DNA of 64,000 bases, from positions 1,749,501 through 1,813,500 of the forward strand of contig NZ_JAUSYN010000002.1 in assembly GCF_030816915.1 (NCBI RefSeq), given 5' to 3'. Within the stretch, counting starts at the first letter, position 1. Each line of letters starts with the position of its first letter. Shown here one piece after another: positions 35,866 to 43,982 of this stretch. The position numbers were made by a program, and so were the translations under genes. Source of the stretch: Streptomyces sp. B3I8. GTDB lineage: Bacteria; Actinomycetota; Actinomycetes; Streptomycetales; Streptomycetaceae. The notes under the pieces were generated by a model. That model searched no databases. It saw nothing but the letters and a program-made list of their open reading frames with translations, and was not told where the DNA came from.

Positions 35866-36351
35866 CTACTTCCGGAACACGCCCCGGCCGCGGACCTCGA
35901 CCGTGCCGGCCAGGCGGTCGTGCAGGCCGCGGCCGTCGCGGTCCCAGACCAGCGCCGGGATCGCCAGGCACAGCAGCACCGTCCGCAGCGCCCCGCGCCC
36001 CGGACTGACCCGCCCCGACGCCAGCGCCACCACCCGCAGCCCGAACAGCCGCTTCCCCGGGGTGTACCCGAGGGTTCCCACGGTCAGCACGCCCAGCAGC
36101 AGGAAGACGAGCAGCGTCCAGTTGCCCGTCGCCTGCTCGTAGCCGTCGGTGATGAGGCCGTATGCGATCAGCAGACACAGCGCCCAGTCGACGACGAGGG
36201 CGCCGAGCCGCCGTCCCGGCCGGGCGATGGACCCCGGCCCCTCCTCCGGCAGCCCGAGCTGTTCCCCGCGGTAACCGAAGTCCGCCCCGGCCTCTTCGGC
36301 GGCGGCACGGGGACCGGACAGCCATGATCCGATTGCTTGCCTGTTGTCCAC
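35866..36351 (-). CDS. RDD family membrane protein
   Basis: 161-residue membrane protein with an RDD domain, named for its conserved Arg/Asp residues. After about 45 soluble residues the domain starts with IARPGRRLGALVVDWALCLL. It has spans at about 48-66, 78-97 and 118-136 and ends with ALVWDRDGRGLHDRLAGTVE. RDD proteins are proposed transporters or chaperones of small ions or proteins, but the role here is unknown. The start is GTG at 36351 (VDNRQAIGSWLSGPRAAAEE); TACCGT six bases upstream on the minus strand suggests a leaderless message. Divergent from glnA. Confidence 0.85.
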   Translation of the reverse strand: MDNRQAIGSWLSGPRAAAEEAGADFGYRGEQLGLPEEGPGSIARPGRRLGALVVDWALCLLIAYGLITDGYEQATGNWTLLVFLLLGVLTVGTLGYTPGKRLFGLRVVALASGRVSPGRGALRTVLLCLAIPALVWDRDGRGLHDRLAGTVEVRGRGVFRK

Positions 36352-36357
36352 GCGTCC

Positions 36358-36363
36358 ACGGTA
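36358..36363 (-). promoter_or_regulatory. putative -10 of leaderless RDD gene
   Basis: TACCGT on the minus strand ends six bases before the GTG at 36351. Confidence 0.4.
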
Positions 36364-36445
36364 CTGCGCCCCCCTCGACGGCCGGACGGCCCCCGTCGCA
36401 CCGCACACGGACGTCCGACACACGTCACAATGGGGGGCGAGCCGG

Positions 36446-36499
36446 TTAACCTCGACGAAACAAATGGGTCACGCCAGAGAAATCACCCCTCCCTAGGGT
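36446..36499 (+). promoter_or_regulatory. glnA promoter with GlnR double box
   Basis: Two GlnR half-site pairs fit the actinobacterial gTnAc-n6-GaAAc consensus. The first is TTAAC-n6-GAAAC (36446-36461), the second GTCAC-n6-GAAAT (36468-36483), offset by exactly 22 bases. A -10-like TAGGGT follows at 36494-36499 and no good -35 is present, as expected for an activator-dependent promoter. GlnR activation of glnA under nitrogen limitation is established in S. coelicolor. Confidence 0.85.
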
Positions 36500-36580
36500 C
36501 GAGACCGGTTGTGCCACCGCACCGGCCGCACGAACGAACTACCACCCCGGCAAGGAACGGTCGGGAGTAGGAGGAGCTGG

Positions 36581-37990
36581 ATGTTCCAGAACGCCGACGA
36601 GGCCAAGAAGTTCATCGCGGACGAGGACGTCAAGTTCGTCGATGTCCGCTTCTGCGACCTGCCGGGTGTGATGCAGCACTTCACGATCCCGGCCGAGGCC
36701 TTCGACCCGGCCGAGGAGCTCGCCTTCGACGGCTCCTCGATCCGTGGCTTCCAGGCCATCCACGAGTCGGACATGGCACTCCGCGCCGACCTGTCCACCG
36801 CGCGCGTCGACCCGTTCCGCCGCGACAAGACGGTCAACATCAACTTCTTCATCCACGACCCGATCACGGGCGAGCAGTACTCCCGCGACCCGCGCAACGT
36901 GGCCAAGAAGGCCGAGGCGTACCTCGCCTCCACCGGCATCGCCGACACCGCGTACTTCGGCCCGGAGGCCGAGTTCTACGTGTTCGACAGCGTCCGCTTC
37001 CGGACCGCCGAGAACGAGTCGTTCTACCACATCGACTCCGAGGCCGGCGCCTGGAACACCGGCTCGGTCGAGGACAACCGCGGCTACAAGGTGCGCTACA
37101 AGGGCGGCTACTTCCCGGTCCCGCCGGTCGACCACTTCGCCGACCTGCGCGCCGAGATCTCCCTGGAGCTGGAGCGGTCCGGCCTGAAGGTCGAGCGCCA
37201 GCACCACGAGGTGGGCACCGCCGGCCAGGCCGAGATCAACTACAAGTTCAACACGCTGCTCGCCGCCGCGGACGACCTCCAGCTCTTCAAGTACATCGTG
37301 AAGAACGTCGCCTGGCGCAACGGCAAGACCGCGACCTTCATGCCCAAGCCGATCTTCGGCGACAACGGTTCGGGCATGCACATCCACTCCTCGCTCTGGG
37401 CGGGCGGCGACCCGCTGTTCTACGACGAGGCCGGTTACGCGGGCCTGTCGGACACCGCCCGCTACTACATCGGCGGCATCCTCAAGCACGCCCCGTCGCT
37501 GCTGGCCTTCACCAACCCGACGGTGAACTCGTACCACCGTCTGGTGCCGGGCTTCGAGGCCCCGGTCAACCTCGTGTACTCGCAGCGCAACCGTTCCGCG
37601 GCCATGCGTATCCCGATCACGGGTTCGAACGCCAAGGCCAAGCGCGTCGAGTTCCGCGCCCCGGACTCCTCCGGCAACCCCTACCTCGCCTTCTCGGCGC
37701 TGCTGCTCGCGGGCCTGGACGGCATCAAGAACAAGATCGAGCCGGCCGAGCCGATCGACAAGGACCTCTACGAGCTGGCCCCCGAGGAGCACGCGGGCGT
37801 CGCCCAGGTCCCGACCTCCCTCGGCGCCGTCCTCGACCGCCTCGAGGCCGACCACGAGTTCCTCCTCCAGGGCGACGTCTTCACGTCCGACCTGATCGAG
37901 ACGTGGATCGACTTCAAGCGCACCAACGAGATCGCCCCGCTGCAGCTCCGCCCGCACCCGCACGAGTTCGAGCTGTACTTCGACGTGTGA
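36581..37990 (+). CDS. glnA: glutamine synthetase type I (GlnA)
   Basis: 469-residue GSI-beta type glutamine synthetase, which makes glutamine from glutamate, ammonia and ATP and forms dodecamers. Key features are [16 protein letters not shown] near 50-65, [10 protein letters not shown] near 127, [14 protein letters not shown] near 263-276, NRSAAMRIP, and the adenylylation site Tyr397 in [10 protein letters not shown]. That Tyr implies control by a GlnE adenylyltransferase. AGGAGG lies five bases before the ATG. Transcription should come from the GlnR-controlled promoter just upstream. It ends at a hairpin. Confidence 0.97.
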   Translation: MFQNADEAKKFIADEDVKFVDVRFCDLPGVMQHFTIPAEAFDPAEELAFDGSSIRGFQAIHESDMALRADLSTARVDPFRRDKTVNINFFIHDPITGEQYSRDPRNVAKKAEAYLASTGIADTAYFGPEAEFYVFDSVRFRTAENESFYHIDSEAGAWNTGSVEDNRGYKVRYKGGYFPVPPVDHFADLRAEISLELERSGLKVERQHHEVGTAGQAEINYKFNTLLAAADDLQLFKYIVKNVAWRNGKTATFMPKPIFGDNGSGMHIHSSLWAGGDPLFYDEAGYAGLSDTARYYIGGILKHAPSLLAFTNPTVNSYHRLVPGFEAPVNLVYSQRNRSAAMRIPITGSNAKAKRVEFRAPDSSGNPYLAFSALLLAGLDGIKNKIEPAEPIDKDLYELAPEEHAGVAQVPTSLGAVLDRLEADHEFLLQGDVFTSDLIETWIDFKRTNEIAPLQLRPHPHEFELYFDV

Positions 37991-38032
37991 GCACCCCCGG
38001 GCGGGTGCGCGCGCACCCGTCCAGCGGCCTCC

Positions 38033-38063
38033 GGGGCCGTCGTCCCTCGTGGACGGCGGCCCC
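38033..38063. terminator. stem-loop terminator after glnA
   Basis: 13-bp stem (arms 38033-38045 and 38051-38063, one G-U pair, loop CTCGT). A perfect palindrome CGGGTGCGCGCGCACCCG (38002-38019) precedes it. The rest of the gap to 38230 shows nothing else. Confidence 0.7.
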
Positions 38064-38230
38064 GTCGCCGTATCGCCCCGCCGTCACCCCGCCGTCTGCC
38101 CGCCTTTGCCGTCCCTGGGGGTGTTCGGGGGCCGCGCATGGGCCGCGCGGGCAGGAGCGGGCGCACAATGGAGACCGGGACGAGTGCCTTGAGAAGTGCC
38201 TTGAGGCGAGGTACCGCGAGGTGATGCGGA

Positions 38231-39223
38231 ATGCGGAGCCGGTTCCACAGTGATCGGCGGCTGACCGTGCGGATGACGGTCACGATGTTCCTGCTCGGGC
38301 TGTTGTACGTGGGTTTCGTGGCCGCGCTGGTCGTCCTGCTGAAGTCGTGGGTGCTGGTCGTGGTGATCGCGGCGGCGGTGCTCGGGGCGCAGTACTGGTT
38401 CTCCGACCGGATCGCGCTGTACGCGATGCACGGGCGGCTCGTGGAGCGCGAGGAGTATCCGGAGCTGCACGGGGTCGTGGACCGGCTGTGCGCCGTCGCC
38501 GACATGCCGAAGCCGCTCGTCGCCGTGTCCGACCTGGACATGCCGAACGCGTTCGCGACCGGGCGGAACGCCGACCACGCGGTGGTGTGCGTGACCACCG
38601 GGCTGCTGCGCCGGCTGGAGCCGGCGGAGCTGGAGGGCGTCCTCGCTCACGAGCTGTCGCACGTGGCGCACAAGGACGTCGCCGTGATCACCGTCGCCTC
38701 GTTCCTCGGCGTGCTCGCCGGGCTCGTCGTACGGTTCGCGTTCTACTCGCAGCTGTTCGGCGGGCGGGGCCGGCGGGACCAGAACACGCTGGCCGTGCTC
38801 GGCATCGTGATGGGCGTCTCGGCGGTGGTGTACGCGCTCAGTTTCGTCCTCATCCGCGCGCTGTCCCGGTACCGGGAGCTGGCCGCGGACCGGGCGGCCG
38901 CGCTGCTCACCGGGCGGCCCTCGGCGCTGGCCGCCGCGCTGACCAAGGTCGACGGCGACATCGCGCGCATCCCCAGCCAGGACCTGCGGACGGCGCAGGC
39001 GTTCAACGCGTTCTACTTCACGCCCGCGTTCGGCAAGGGCGCGGGACTGGCCCGGATGTTCTCCACCCATCCGAGTCTGGAGCAGCGGCTGGAGCAGCTG
39101 GGCCGGATCTCGACCGAGCTGGGCGAGGCCGGTGTTTGTGGGACCGGCGAGACGCGTGGGGTCGGTGAGACCCGCGGGAACGGCGGGGCCGGCGGAATCG
39201 GCGGGGCCGGGAGAGCGGGCTGA
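38231..39223 (+). CDS. htpX: HtpX-type zinc metalloprotease (M48)
   Basis: 330-residue membrane protease for quality control of membrane proteins. Two N-terminal spans (about 15-37, 40-56), the zinc motif HELSH (His140, Glu141, His144) in VLAHELSHVAHKD, two more spans (about 155-175, 188-212), then the third-ligand region YRELAADRAAALLTG. The C-terminal 30 residues are an unusual Gly/Thr/Glu repeat (GTGETRGVGETRGNGG) encoded by imperfect repeats. ATG 38231 has GAGGTGA seven bases upstream. Six bases separate it from the next gene, so HtpX and PspAB are surely co-translated. Confidence 0.93.
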   Translation: MRSRFHSDRRLTVRMTVTMFLLGLLYVGFVAALVVLLKSWVLVVVIAAAVLGAQYWFSDRIALYAMHGRLVEREEYPELHGVVDRLCAVADMPKPLVAVSDLDMPNAFATGRNADHAVVCVTTGLLRRLEPAELEGVLAHELSHVAHKDVAVITVASFLGVLAGLVVRFAFYSQLFGGRGRRDQNTLAVLGIVMGVSAVVYALSFVLIRALSRYRELAADRAAALLTGRPSALAAALTKVDGDIARIPSQDLRTAQAFNAFYFTPAFGKGAGLARMFSTHPSLEQRLEQLGRISTELGEAGVCGTGETRGVGETRGNGGAGGIGGAGRAG

Positions 39224-39229
39224 GGCGAC

Positions 39230-39826
39230 GTGGGGTTTCTCGACATCCTGCTCGGGCGGACGAAGCCGGTCGCGCCCGACCTCGATCAGCTCTTCGGGCT
39301 GCCGTCGGCGGCGGTGACGCTGGAGGCGGGCGCCGGGTTCACCCCTACGGGGGCGGGGGCCGTGTGTTTCGCGACGGTCGAGGGGGCGGCGTTCGACCAG
39401 ACGCACCGGGAGGTACGGGCGCTCCTCGACGCGGACACGGAGCGGATGGGGGTGGGGGTCGAACTGCGGCGGGACGAGTACGGGTACTCGTGGCTCGTGT
39501 CGCGGCGGGGGCCCGGTGAGCTGACCTCGCTGGTGAACGACCTGCACGCGGTGAACAGCGCGATGGAGGTCAACGGGTTCGGGCCGCAGTTGCTGTGCTC
39601 GGTGGTGGGGTTCGAGGCGGCGGGGGTGGAGACGGGGGTGCCGGGGCAGCGGCTGGGGTTGGTGTACCTGTTCAAGCGGGGGACGTTCTATCCGTTCGCG
39701 CCGGTGGGGGGTGAGCGGCGGGACACGGCGTTGGAGCTGCGGATGCGGGGGGTGTTGGCGGGGGAGCTGCGGATGGAGGCGGATCTGGGTCGGTGGTTCC
39801 CGCTGTGGGGTGCGCCGGGGTTGTGA
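39230..39826 (+). CDS. pspAB: PspA-associated protein PspAB
   Basis: 198-residue soluble protein found in actinobacteria next to htpX and named for association with the PspA stress system; its biochemical role is not established. Recognised from its N-terminus (GFLDILLGRTKPVAPDLDQL) and from YGYSWLVSRRGPGELTSLVN, VNGFGPQLLCSVVGF and the final GRWFPLWGAPGL. GTG 39230 lies six bases after the htpX stop, with TGAGG overlapping that stop. The pspA gene at the left edge of this window suggests a common envelope-stress response. Confidence 0.85.
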   Translation: MGFLDILLGRTKPVAPDLDQLFGLPSAAVTLEAGAGFTPTGAGAVCFATVEGAAFDQTHREVRALLDADTERMGVGVELRRDEYGYSWLVSRRGPGELTSLVNDLHAVNSAMEVNGFGPQLLCSVVGFEAAGVETGVPGQRLGLVYLFKRGTFYPFAPVGGERRDTALELRMRGVLAGELRMEADLGRWFPLWGAPGL

Positions 39827-39891
39827 CGGGGGCTCGCCCCACCGCCCTTGCCCTTCCCGTCGCCCCCGGACTCCGAGAAGATCGCGCGCTT

Positions 39892-39919
39892 CCCCGCGCC
39901 CCTGGTCAGGGGCGCGGGG
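39892..39919. repeat. dispersed palindromic repeat, copy 6 (probable bidirectional terminator)
   Basis: CCCCGCGCCCCT (39892-39903), loop GGTC, then the exact complement (39908-39919). Between the converging pspAB and the minus-strand gene ending at 39938. Confidence 0.7.
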
Positions 39920-39937
39920 AGCCCGCGCATTCGTGGT

Positions 39938-40252
39938 TCAGCGCGTGTACCGCAGTAGCGCGCGGACCATGTGGCAGGTGCGGTCCGACGGCGGGTGGAC
40001 GCCGATCAGGTCCGCCGTCCGGTGGATGACCTCGTCGCGGGCCTGGTTCGGCAGGTAGACCCCGGAGTCGAGCAGCGCGATCGCCAGGCGCATCGCCTTC
40101 AGCCGGCGGTTGTGGGTGACGTACCACTCGCGGGGCCGGCCCGCCGGGAGCGGGCGCTTGGCCACGGGGGCGTACGGCAGGTCCAGCGGGATCTGCCGGG
40201 CGGCGGTCGACTGGGTGGGCAGCGGCTTGGACGTGAGGGTGGCAGCGGGCAC
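39938..40252 (-). CDS. small conserved hypothetical protein
   Basis: 104-residue basic protein of unknown function. The C-terminal two thirds look folded: RPREWYVTHNRRLKAMRLAI, then LLDSGVYLPNQARDEVIHRT and LIGVHPPSDRTCHMVRALLR. It is probably helical and may bind nucleic acid through its Arg/Lys face, though that is speculation. The start is set by the ribosome site: AGGAGG directly abuts an ATG (40258), too close to use, so the GTG at 40252, six bases from AGGAGG, is the likelier start. A TAGAAT hexamer (40320-40325, minus strand) may be the -10. Confidence 0.7.
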   Translation of the reverse strand: MPAATLTSKPLPTQSTAARQIPLDLPYAPVAKRPLPAGRPREWYVTHNRRLKAMRLAIALLDSGVYLPNQARDEVIHRTADLIGVHPPSDRTCHMVRALLRYTR

Positions 40253-40258
40253 GGGCAT

Positions 40259-40264
40259 CCTCCT
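40259..40264 (-). promoter_or_regulatory. ribosome binding site that decides a start
   Basis: AGGAGG (minus strand) touches ATG 40258-40256 with no spacing but is six bases from GTG 40252-40250, favouring the GTG. Confidence 0.55.
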
Positions 40265-40456
40265 GTCGCGGTCGGGACACCGTCCGGAACCTCCGGCGAC
40301 GGCCTCGAACACTGCTTCTATTCTACTGCTCGGCACTGACAATCGAGAGGCCGAAAGGGCGTCAAAAGGCCAGGTCAGCACGGGAGTTGGGAGATACGGG
40401 GGGTGCCGCGGGACCGCCGGTGAGCGTGGGGTCTGCGGGGCGTGAGGGACCGCCGC

Positions 40457-40462
40457 TACCGT
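40457..40462 (+). promoter_or_regulatory. putative -10 of leaderless promoter
   Basis: TACCGT ends seven bases before the ATG at 40470, with no Shine-Dalgarno sequence. Confidence 0.45.
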
Positions 40463-40469
40463 GTCCCGT

Positions 40470-40829
40470 ATGGAGATCTGGATCAACCCCGCCTGTTCCA
40501 AGTGCCGCAGCGCACTCACCCTGCTCGACGCCGAGGGCGCCGACTACACCGTCCGCCGCTACCTCGAGGACGTGCCGGGCGAGGACGAGATCCGCGAGGT
40601 GCTCGGGCGCCTCGGGCTCGAACCGTGGGACATCACGCGCACCGGCGAGGCCGAGGCCAGGGAGCTCGGCGTCGAGGAGTGGCCGCGGGACGCGGAGTCC
40701 CGGGACCGGTGGGTGCGGGCGCTCGCGGAGCACCCGAGGCTGATCCAGCGGCCGATCATCACCGCCGAGGACGGCACCGCCGTGGTGGCCCGCACCGAGG
40801 ACGCCGTACGCGACTCGCTCTCCCGCTGA
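40470..40829 (+). CDS. ArsC/Spx-family thioredoxin-fold protein
   Basis: 119-residue protein of the ArsC family (glutaredoxin-linked arsenate reductase / YffB / Spx fold). MEIWINPACSKCRSALTLLD carries CSKC at 10-13, unlike the single-Cys CxxS/CxxT of many ArsC proteins. The family Arg lies in QRPIITAEDG (about 92-101). No arsenic-resistance genes are adjacent, so a redox or unknown function is as likely as arsenate reduction. ATG 40470 is preferred over GTG 40461 because the -10-like TACCGT overlaps the latter. Confidence 0.85.
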   Translation: MEIWINPACSKCRSALTLLDAEGADYTVRRYLEDVPGEDEIREVLGRLGLEPWDITRTGEAEARELGVEEWPRDAESRDRWVRALAEHPRLIQRPIITAEDGTAVVARTEDAVRDSLSR

Positions 40830-40944
40830 GTCCCGGAGTGCGTGTGGCGCAGGTCACTCGCACGGCTCGCCGGACCGATGAGTAGCTTCTGTTCGGGATC
40901 TCGTACATAGCGGCGTACGCTCCCCTACCTCCCAGGAGGCGCGC

Positions 40945-41604
40945 ATGTCGCGCAGGAGAAAGCTCGGCACGAAGAAGAAGGTCGCGCTGCTGGCCGGTGC
41001 CGCGATGCTGGCCGGCGGCGGGGCCTTCGCCCTCGCCGCCACGTCGAACGCGGCGTCCGTGCGGAACGCGTCGACCTCGACCGTCTGCCAGGGGCTCGCC
41101 ACCGCGCTGGGCAACAACCAGAAGTTCATCGAGGGCCAACGGGCCGCACCCGACGCCCTGTCGGAGGCGCGGATCGCGAACCGCGAGGCGGTTGTCGCCG
41201 AGATCCGGCGCAAGCAGGAGGCGTCCGGCTGTGAGGTCGGGGAGTCGGCTCAGGGCTCCCCGACCACCGCCGCCGAGCCCCCCGCGCAGACCCGGCCCCC
41301 GGCGAAGGGCGGCGGCACAGCCGCGGGCGCCGGCTCCGGCGACGCGGCCGCCTCCGGTGAGCAGGTCTGCAAGGGCTCGACCGTCACCCTCTCCGGTGAG
41401 GACGGCGCCCCCGCCGCGTCCAGCAACCAGTTCCCGGCCGGTACGAAGCTGAAGGTGACCAACCTGGACAACGACAAGTCCACCACCGTGGAGGTCACCT
41501 CCGTCTCCGGGAGCTGCGCCCTGCTGAACGACGCGGCCTTCGAACAGGTGCGGGAGCCCGGCAAGTTCCTCATCCGGCACGCGCTCATCGAGAAGGTGGG
41601 ATAG
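40945..41604 (+). CDS. secreted protein with Cys-bracketed helical module and DPBB-like domain
   Basis: 219-residue exported protein, function unknown. The Sec signal peptide (RRRKLGTKKKVALLAGAAML to about residue 37) is followed by a helical module between Cys48 and Cys96. A Pro/Thr/Gly linker comes next, then a C-terminal domain (about 140-219) resembling the double-psi beta-barrel of RlpA/expansin-like proteins: FPAGTKLKVTNLDNDKSTTV and LLNDAAFEQV, with Cys142 and Cys191 likely paired. The catalytic Asp/His of lytic RlpA is not evident. AGGAGG lies six bases before the ATG. A comparable Cys-bracketed helical module is found in the DUF1996 protein 2.4 kb downstream. Confidence 0.75.
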   Translation: MSRRRKLGTKKKVALLAGAAMLAGGGAFALAATSNAASVRNASTSTVCQGLATALGNNQKFIEGQRAAPDALSEARIANREAVVAEIRRKQEASGCEVGESAQGSPTTAAEPPAQTRPPAKGGGTAAGAGSGDAAASGEQVCKGSTVTLSGEDGAPAASSNQFPAGTKLKVTNLDNDKSTTVEVTSVSGSCALLNDAAFEQVREPGKFLIRHALIEKVG

Positions 41605-41643
41605 GCCGGCCAGGTCCGACCGGCCCACCGCCGCCGTCACCGC

Positions 41644-41680
41644 GAAGGGGGCGTCCGCCGTCACGGCGGGCGCCCCCTTC
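41644..41680. terminator. stem-loop terminator
   Basis: 16-bp stem with one G-U pair (arms 41644-41659 and 41665-41680, loop GTCAC), 39 bases after the secreted-protein gene. Confidence 0.75.
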
Positions 41681-41759
41681 CGCGCGCCTGCCGGAAACCG
41701 GGCGTCCACGCTGTGAGAGGAGGCTCCCTTCGGCGGCGGGGGTCTGCTTCAATGTGAGC

Positions 41760-41882
41760 ATGGCCGGCATTCAGCAGCGCATCGCGACGGGTCGCCACGA
41801 CCTGGAGCCGTTCTGGCCTTCCCGTCAGCACCACGACTTCGACCGGGTGTGTTGCCGCGCGACGAACGCGCCGGCCCTCTGA
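41760..41882 (+). CDS. short ORF with tandem Cys codons, candidate leader peptide
   Basis: 40-codon ORF starting ATG-GCC-GGC-ATT and ending at TGA 41880-41882. The peptide reads MAGIQQRIATGRHDLEPF, then SRQHHDFDRVCCRATNAPAL, with adjacent Cys codons TGT TGC. The HxDFxRVCC core resembles the short leader peptides of actinobacteria, including the cysteine-responsive leaderless ORFs described in mycobacteria that attenuate downstream operons. TTCAAT ends six bases before the ATG and there is no clear Shine-Dalgarno sequence, consistent with a leaderless ORF. It ends 135 bases before the winged-helix gene. Confidence 0.55.
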   Translation: MAGIQQRIATGRHDLEPFWPSRQHHDFDRVCCRATNAPAL

Positions 41883-42017
41883 AGCCGTACCCCGGTCTCC
41901 GGCCGGCGCGACAAGACGCACTTCCTCGACGCCCCCGGTAACCGGGCCACCCGCCCACGTCCCGCGGCCGTCGAGCCTTCCGTCGTCGAACCCCTCGCGC
42001 GAAAGAGCTGACGTCTC

Positions 42018-42659
42018 ATGGCGACCCCCCGCTACCTCCCCACCGCCTCCACCGGTTCCACGGCATCCACCGCCCCCGGCCCCTCCGGCCGCGCCCCGCA
42101 CAGCTCGCGGCACCGGTTGCGCGCCGTCGACCGGGACGAGGTGGTCGAGATCGCCGACCTCCTGCCGCCCGGCGCCACCTGGCTGCCCGCTCCCCCGCAC
42201 GCTCTTCCGACGCTGCCGGGCCGGCCCCCGATGGTCGGCTATCTGGTCCTCGTGCCGGCCGGGCAGCAGCCGCCGTTCGCGTCCGCCGCGGTGCCCGTCG
42301 AGCCGGAGGGACCGGAGCCCGTCGAGGCCGCCGTCGACACCCCGCGGAAGGGCGCGCAGTCCGGGGACCCGCTGATCCGCATCGACCCGGTGCGCCGCAC
42401 CGCCGAGGTGGACGGGCGCCAATTGGACCTGACGTACCTGGAGTTCGAGCTGCTGGCGCACCTCGTCGCGCATCCGCACCGGGTGCACACGCGGGACCGG
42501 CTCGTCACCACCGTGTGGGGCTACGGGCATGTGGGCGACGGTCGTACCGTCGACGTCCACATCGCCCGGCTGCGGCGCAAGCTGGGCGCCGAGCACCGTG
42601 CGGTGATCCAGACGGTGAGGCGGGTGGGGTACAAGTACACCCCGCCGACCGACGCCTGA
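42018..42659 (+). CDS. winged-helix (OmpR/PhoB C-terminal type) regulator lacking a receiver domain
   Basis: 213-residue protein. Residues 1-115 are Ser/Thr/Pro/Ala-rich and contain no phosphoacceptor receiver domain, though a patch (DRDEVVEIADLLPPGATWLP, MVGYLVLVPAGQQPP) may be a small sensor domain. Residues about 117-209 are a complete OmpR-type DNA-binding domain: DGRQLDLTYLEFELLAHLV, DRLVTTVWGYGHVGDGRTVD, VHIARLRRKLG and QTVRRVGYKYT. With no kinase nearby it is an orphan regulator. The tandem-Cys leader ORF upstream hints at cysteine- or sulfur-linked control, which is inference. Confidence 0.85.
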   Translation: MATPRYLPTASTGSTASTAPGPSGRAPHSSRHRLRAVDRDEVVEIADLLPPGATWLPAPPHALPTLPGRPPMVGYLVLVPAGQQPPFASAAVPVEPEGPEPVEAAVDTPRKGAQSGDPLIRIDPVRRTAEVDGRQLDLTYLEFELLAHLVAHPHRVHTRDRLVTTVWGYGHVGDGRTVDVHIARLRRKLGAEHRAVIQTVRRVGYKYTPPTDA

Positions 42660-42784
42660 CCCGCGCGCCCCGGCCGCCCCGGGCACCTTCCGCCCCAGGC
42701 ACCCCGAACGCCCCGCGCCCCGCCCGCTTCTCTGTCAGCAGAGCGGCGTTCCGCCCCCGGTCCCCGTCGGGCACAGTCGTCGGT

Positions 42785-43804
42785 ATGAGACTGCTGATGC
42801 TGGGTGGAACGGATTTCGTGGGTCGGACCCTGGTGGAGGACGCCGTGCGCCGGGGCTGGGAGGTGACCGTCTTCCACCGGGGCCGCAACGAGGCGCCGCG
42901 CGGCGCCCGTTCGCTGCTCGGCGACCGCACCGCGCCCGACGGGCTCGCCGCGCTGGCCGACGGCACCTGGGACGCGGTCGTCGACACCTGGTCGGCCGCG
43001 CCGCGCGCCGTACGGGAGTCGGCCGGGCTGCTGGCCGGGCGGGCCGGCCACTACGCGTACGTGTCGAGCGTCTCGGTCTACGACTGGCCGCGCCCCGCCG
43101 GCTTCACCGAGGAGGCGCCGACGGTGACGGGCGCCGACCCCGGCGCCGGGCAGACCGACTACGCCCGGGACAAGCGGGGCGGCGAGCTGGCGGCGGTCGA
43201 GTCCTTCGGCGCGGAGGCGTCGCTGCTGGTACGGGCCGGGCTGATCCTCGGCCCGTACGAGAACATCGGACGGCTGCCGTGGTGGCTGCACCGCATCGCC
43301 CGGGGCGGCGACATACTGGCCCCGGGGCCACGGGAGTTGGCGGTGCCGTACGTGGACGCGCGGGACCTCGCCGCGTGGGTGCTGTCGGCCGTCGAACGGG
43401 GGTCGAGCGGACCGTACAACGTCGCGGGGACCCCCGACCGGGCCACCATGGGCGAGGTGCTGGACGCCTGCGTCCGGGTGACCGGCGGCGCGGCGCGGCT
43501 GCGCTGGACCGAGCCCGAGACCGTCCTGGCGGCCGGGATCGAGCCCTGGACGCAGCTCCCGATGTGGGTGCCCCGGGGCAGCGAACTGGAGAGCGGGGTG
43601 TACGGCATGGACGTCTCCCGCGCGACCCGGGAGGGACTGCGGCACCGGCCGGCCGACGAGACCGTCGCCGACACCTGGGCGTGGCTGCGCACCATGGACG
43701 GCCACGCACCCCGGCGGGCCGACCGGCCGGAAGTGGGCCTGGATCCGGCGGTGGAGGCGAGGGTACTGGCCGCTCCCCCGGCACCGGCGGAAACTGACCG
43801 GTGA
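42785..43804 (+). CDS. NAD-dependent epimerase/dehydratase family protein
   Basis: 339-residue extended-SDR protein. The nucleotide-binding motif MLGGTDFVGRTLVEDAVRRG is at about 5-24, followed by VTVFHRGRNE. The active-site region reads YAYVSSVSVYDW, then YARDKRGGELA, with the Lys displaced from the canonical YxxxK spacing. LLVRAGLILGPYENIGRL and VPYVDARDLAAWVL are typical of isoflavone-reductase/epimerase-like members. Substrate unknown. ATG 42785 follows CACAGT by seven bases, so it may be leaderless. 125 bases after the winged-helix gene. Confidence 0.87.
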   Translation: MRLLMLGGTDFVGRTLVEDAVRRGWEVTVFHRGRNEAPRGARSLLGDRTAPDGLAALADGTWDAVVDTWSAAPRAVRESAGLLAGRAGHYAYVSSVSVYDWPRPAGFTEEAPTVTGADPGAGQTDYARDKRGGELAAVESFGAEASLLVRAGLILGPYENIGRLPWWLHRIARGGDILAPGPRELAVPYVDARDLAAWVLSAVERGSSGPYNVAGTPDRATMGEVLDACVRVTGGAARLRWTEPETVLAAGIEPWTQLPMWVPRGSELESGVYGMDVSRATREGLRHRPADETVADTWAWLRTMDGHAPRRADRPEVGLDPAVEARVLAAPPAPAETDR

Positions 43805-43982
43805 CCAGGTACGACGGAATTCCCACCGTTCCCCGACTGCCGTCGCGCCGAACGCCGTTCAACAATGTGCGCCAAGTTTTTTCCGGCAGCTCTGAACGCC
43901 CCACGAGCCCCTCGCGTATGGAATGACGCCGCTTCACTCCTGTCGGGCGCCTCCGCCCCGCCAAGGAAGTCAGAGGAGTTCC

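Noticed and set aside
40461..40469. GTG 40461 as start of the ArsC-like protein
   Set aside because: It overlaps the likely -10 TACCGT and adds only three residues. The ATG at 40470 fits the family start and the leaderless spacing.
42515..42784. N-terminal extension of the epimerase gene into the winged-helix gene
   Set aside because: The open frame upstream of 42785 reads Arg/Pro-rich shadow sequence of the regulator gene. The Rossmann motif begins right after the ATG at 42785.
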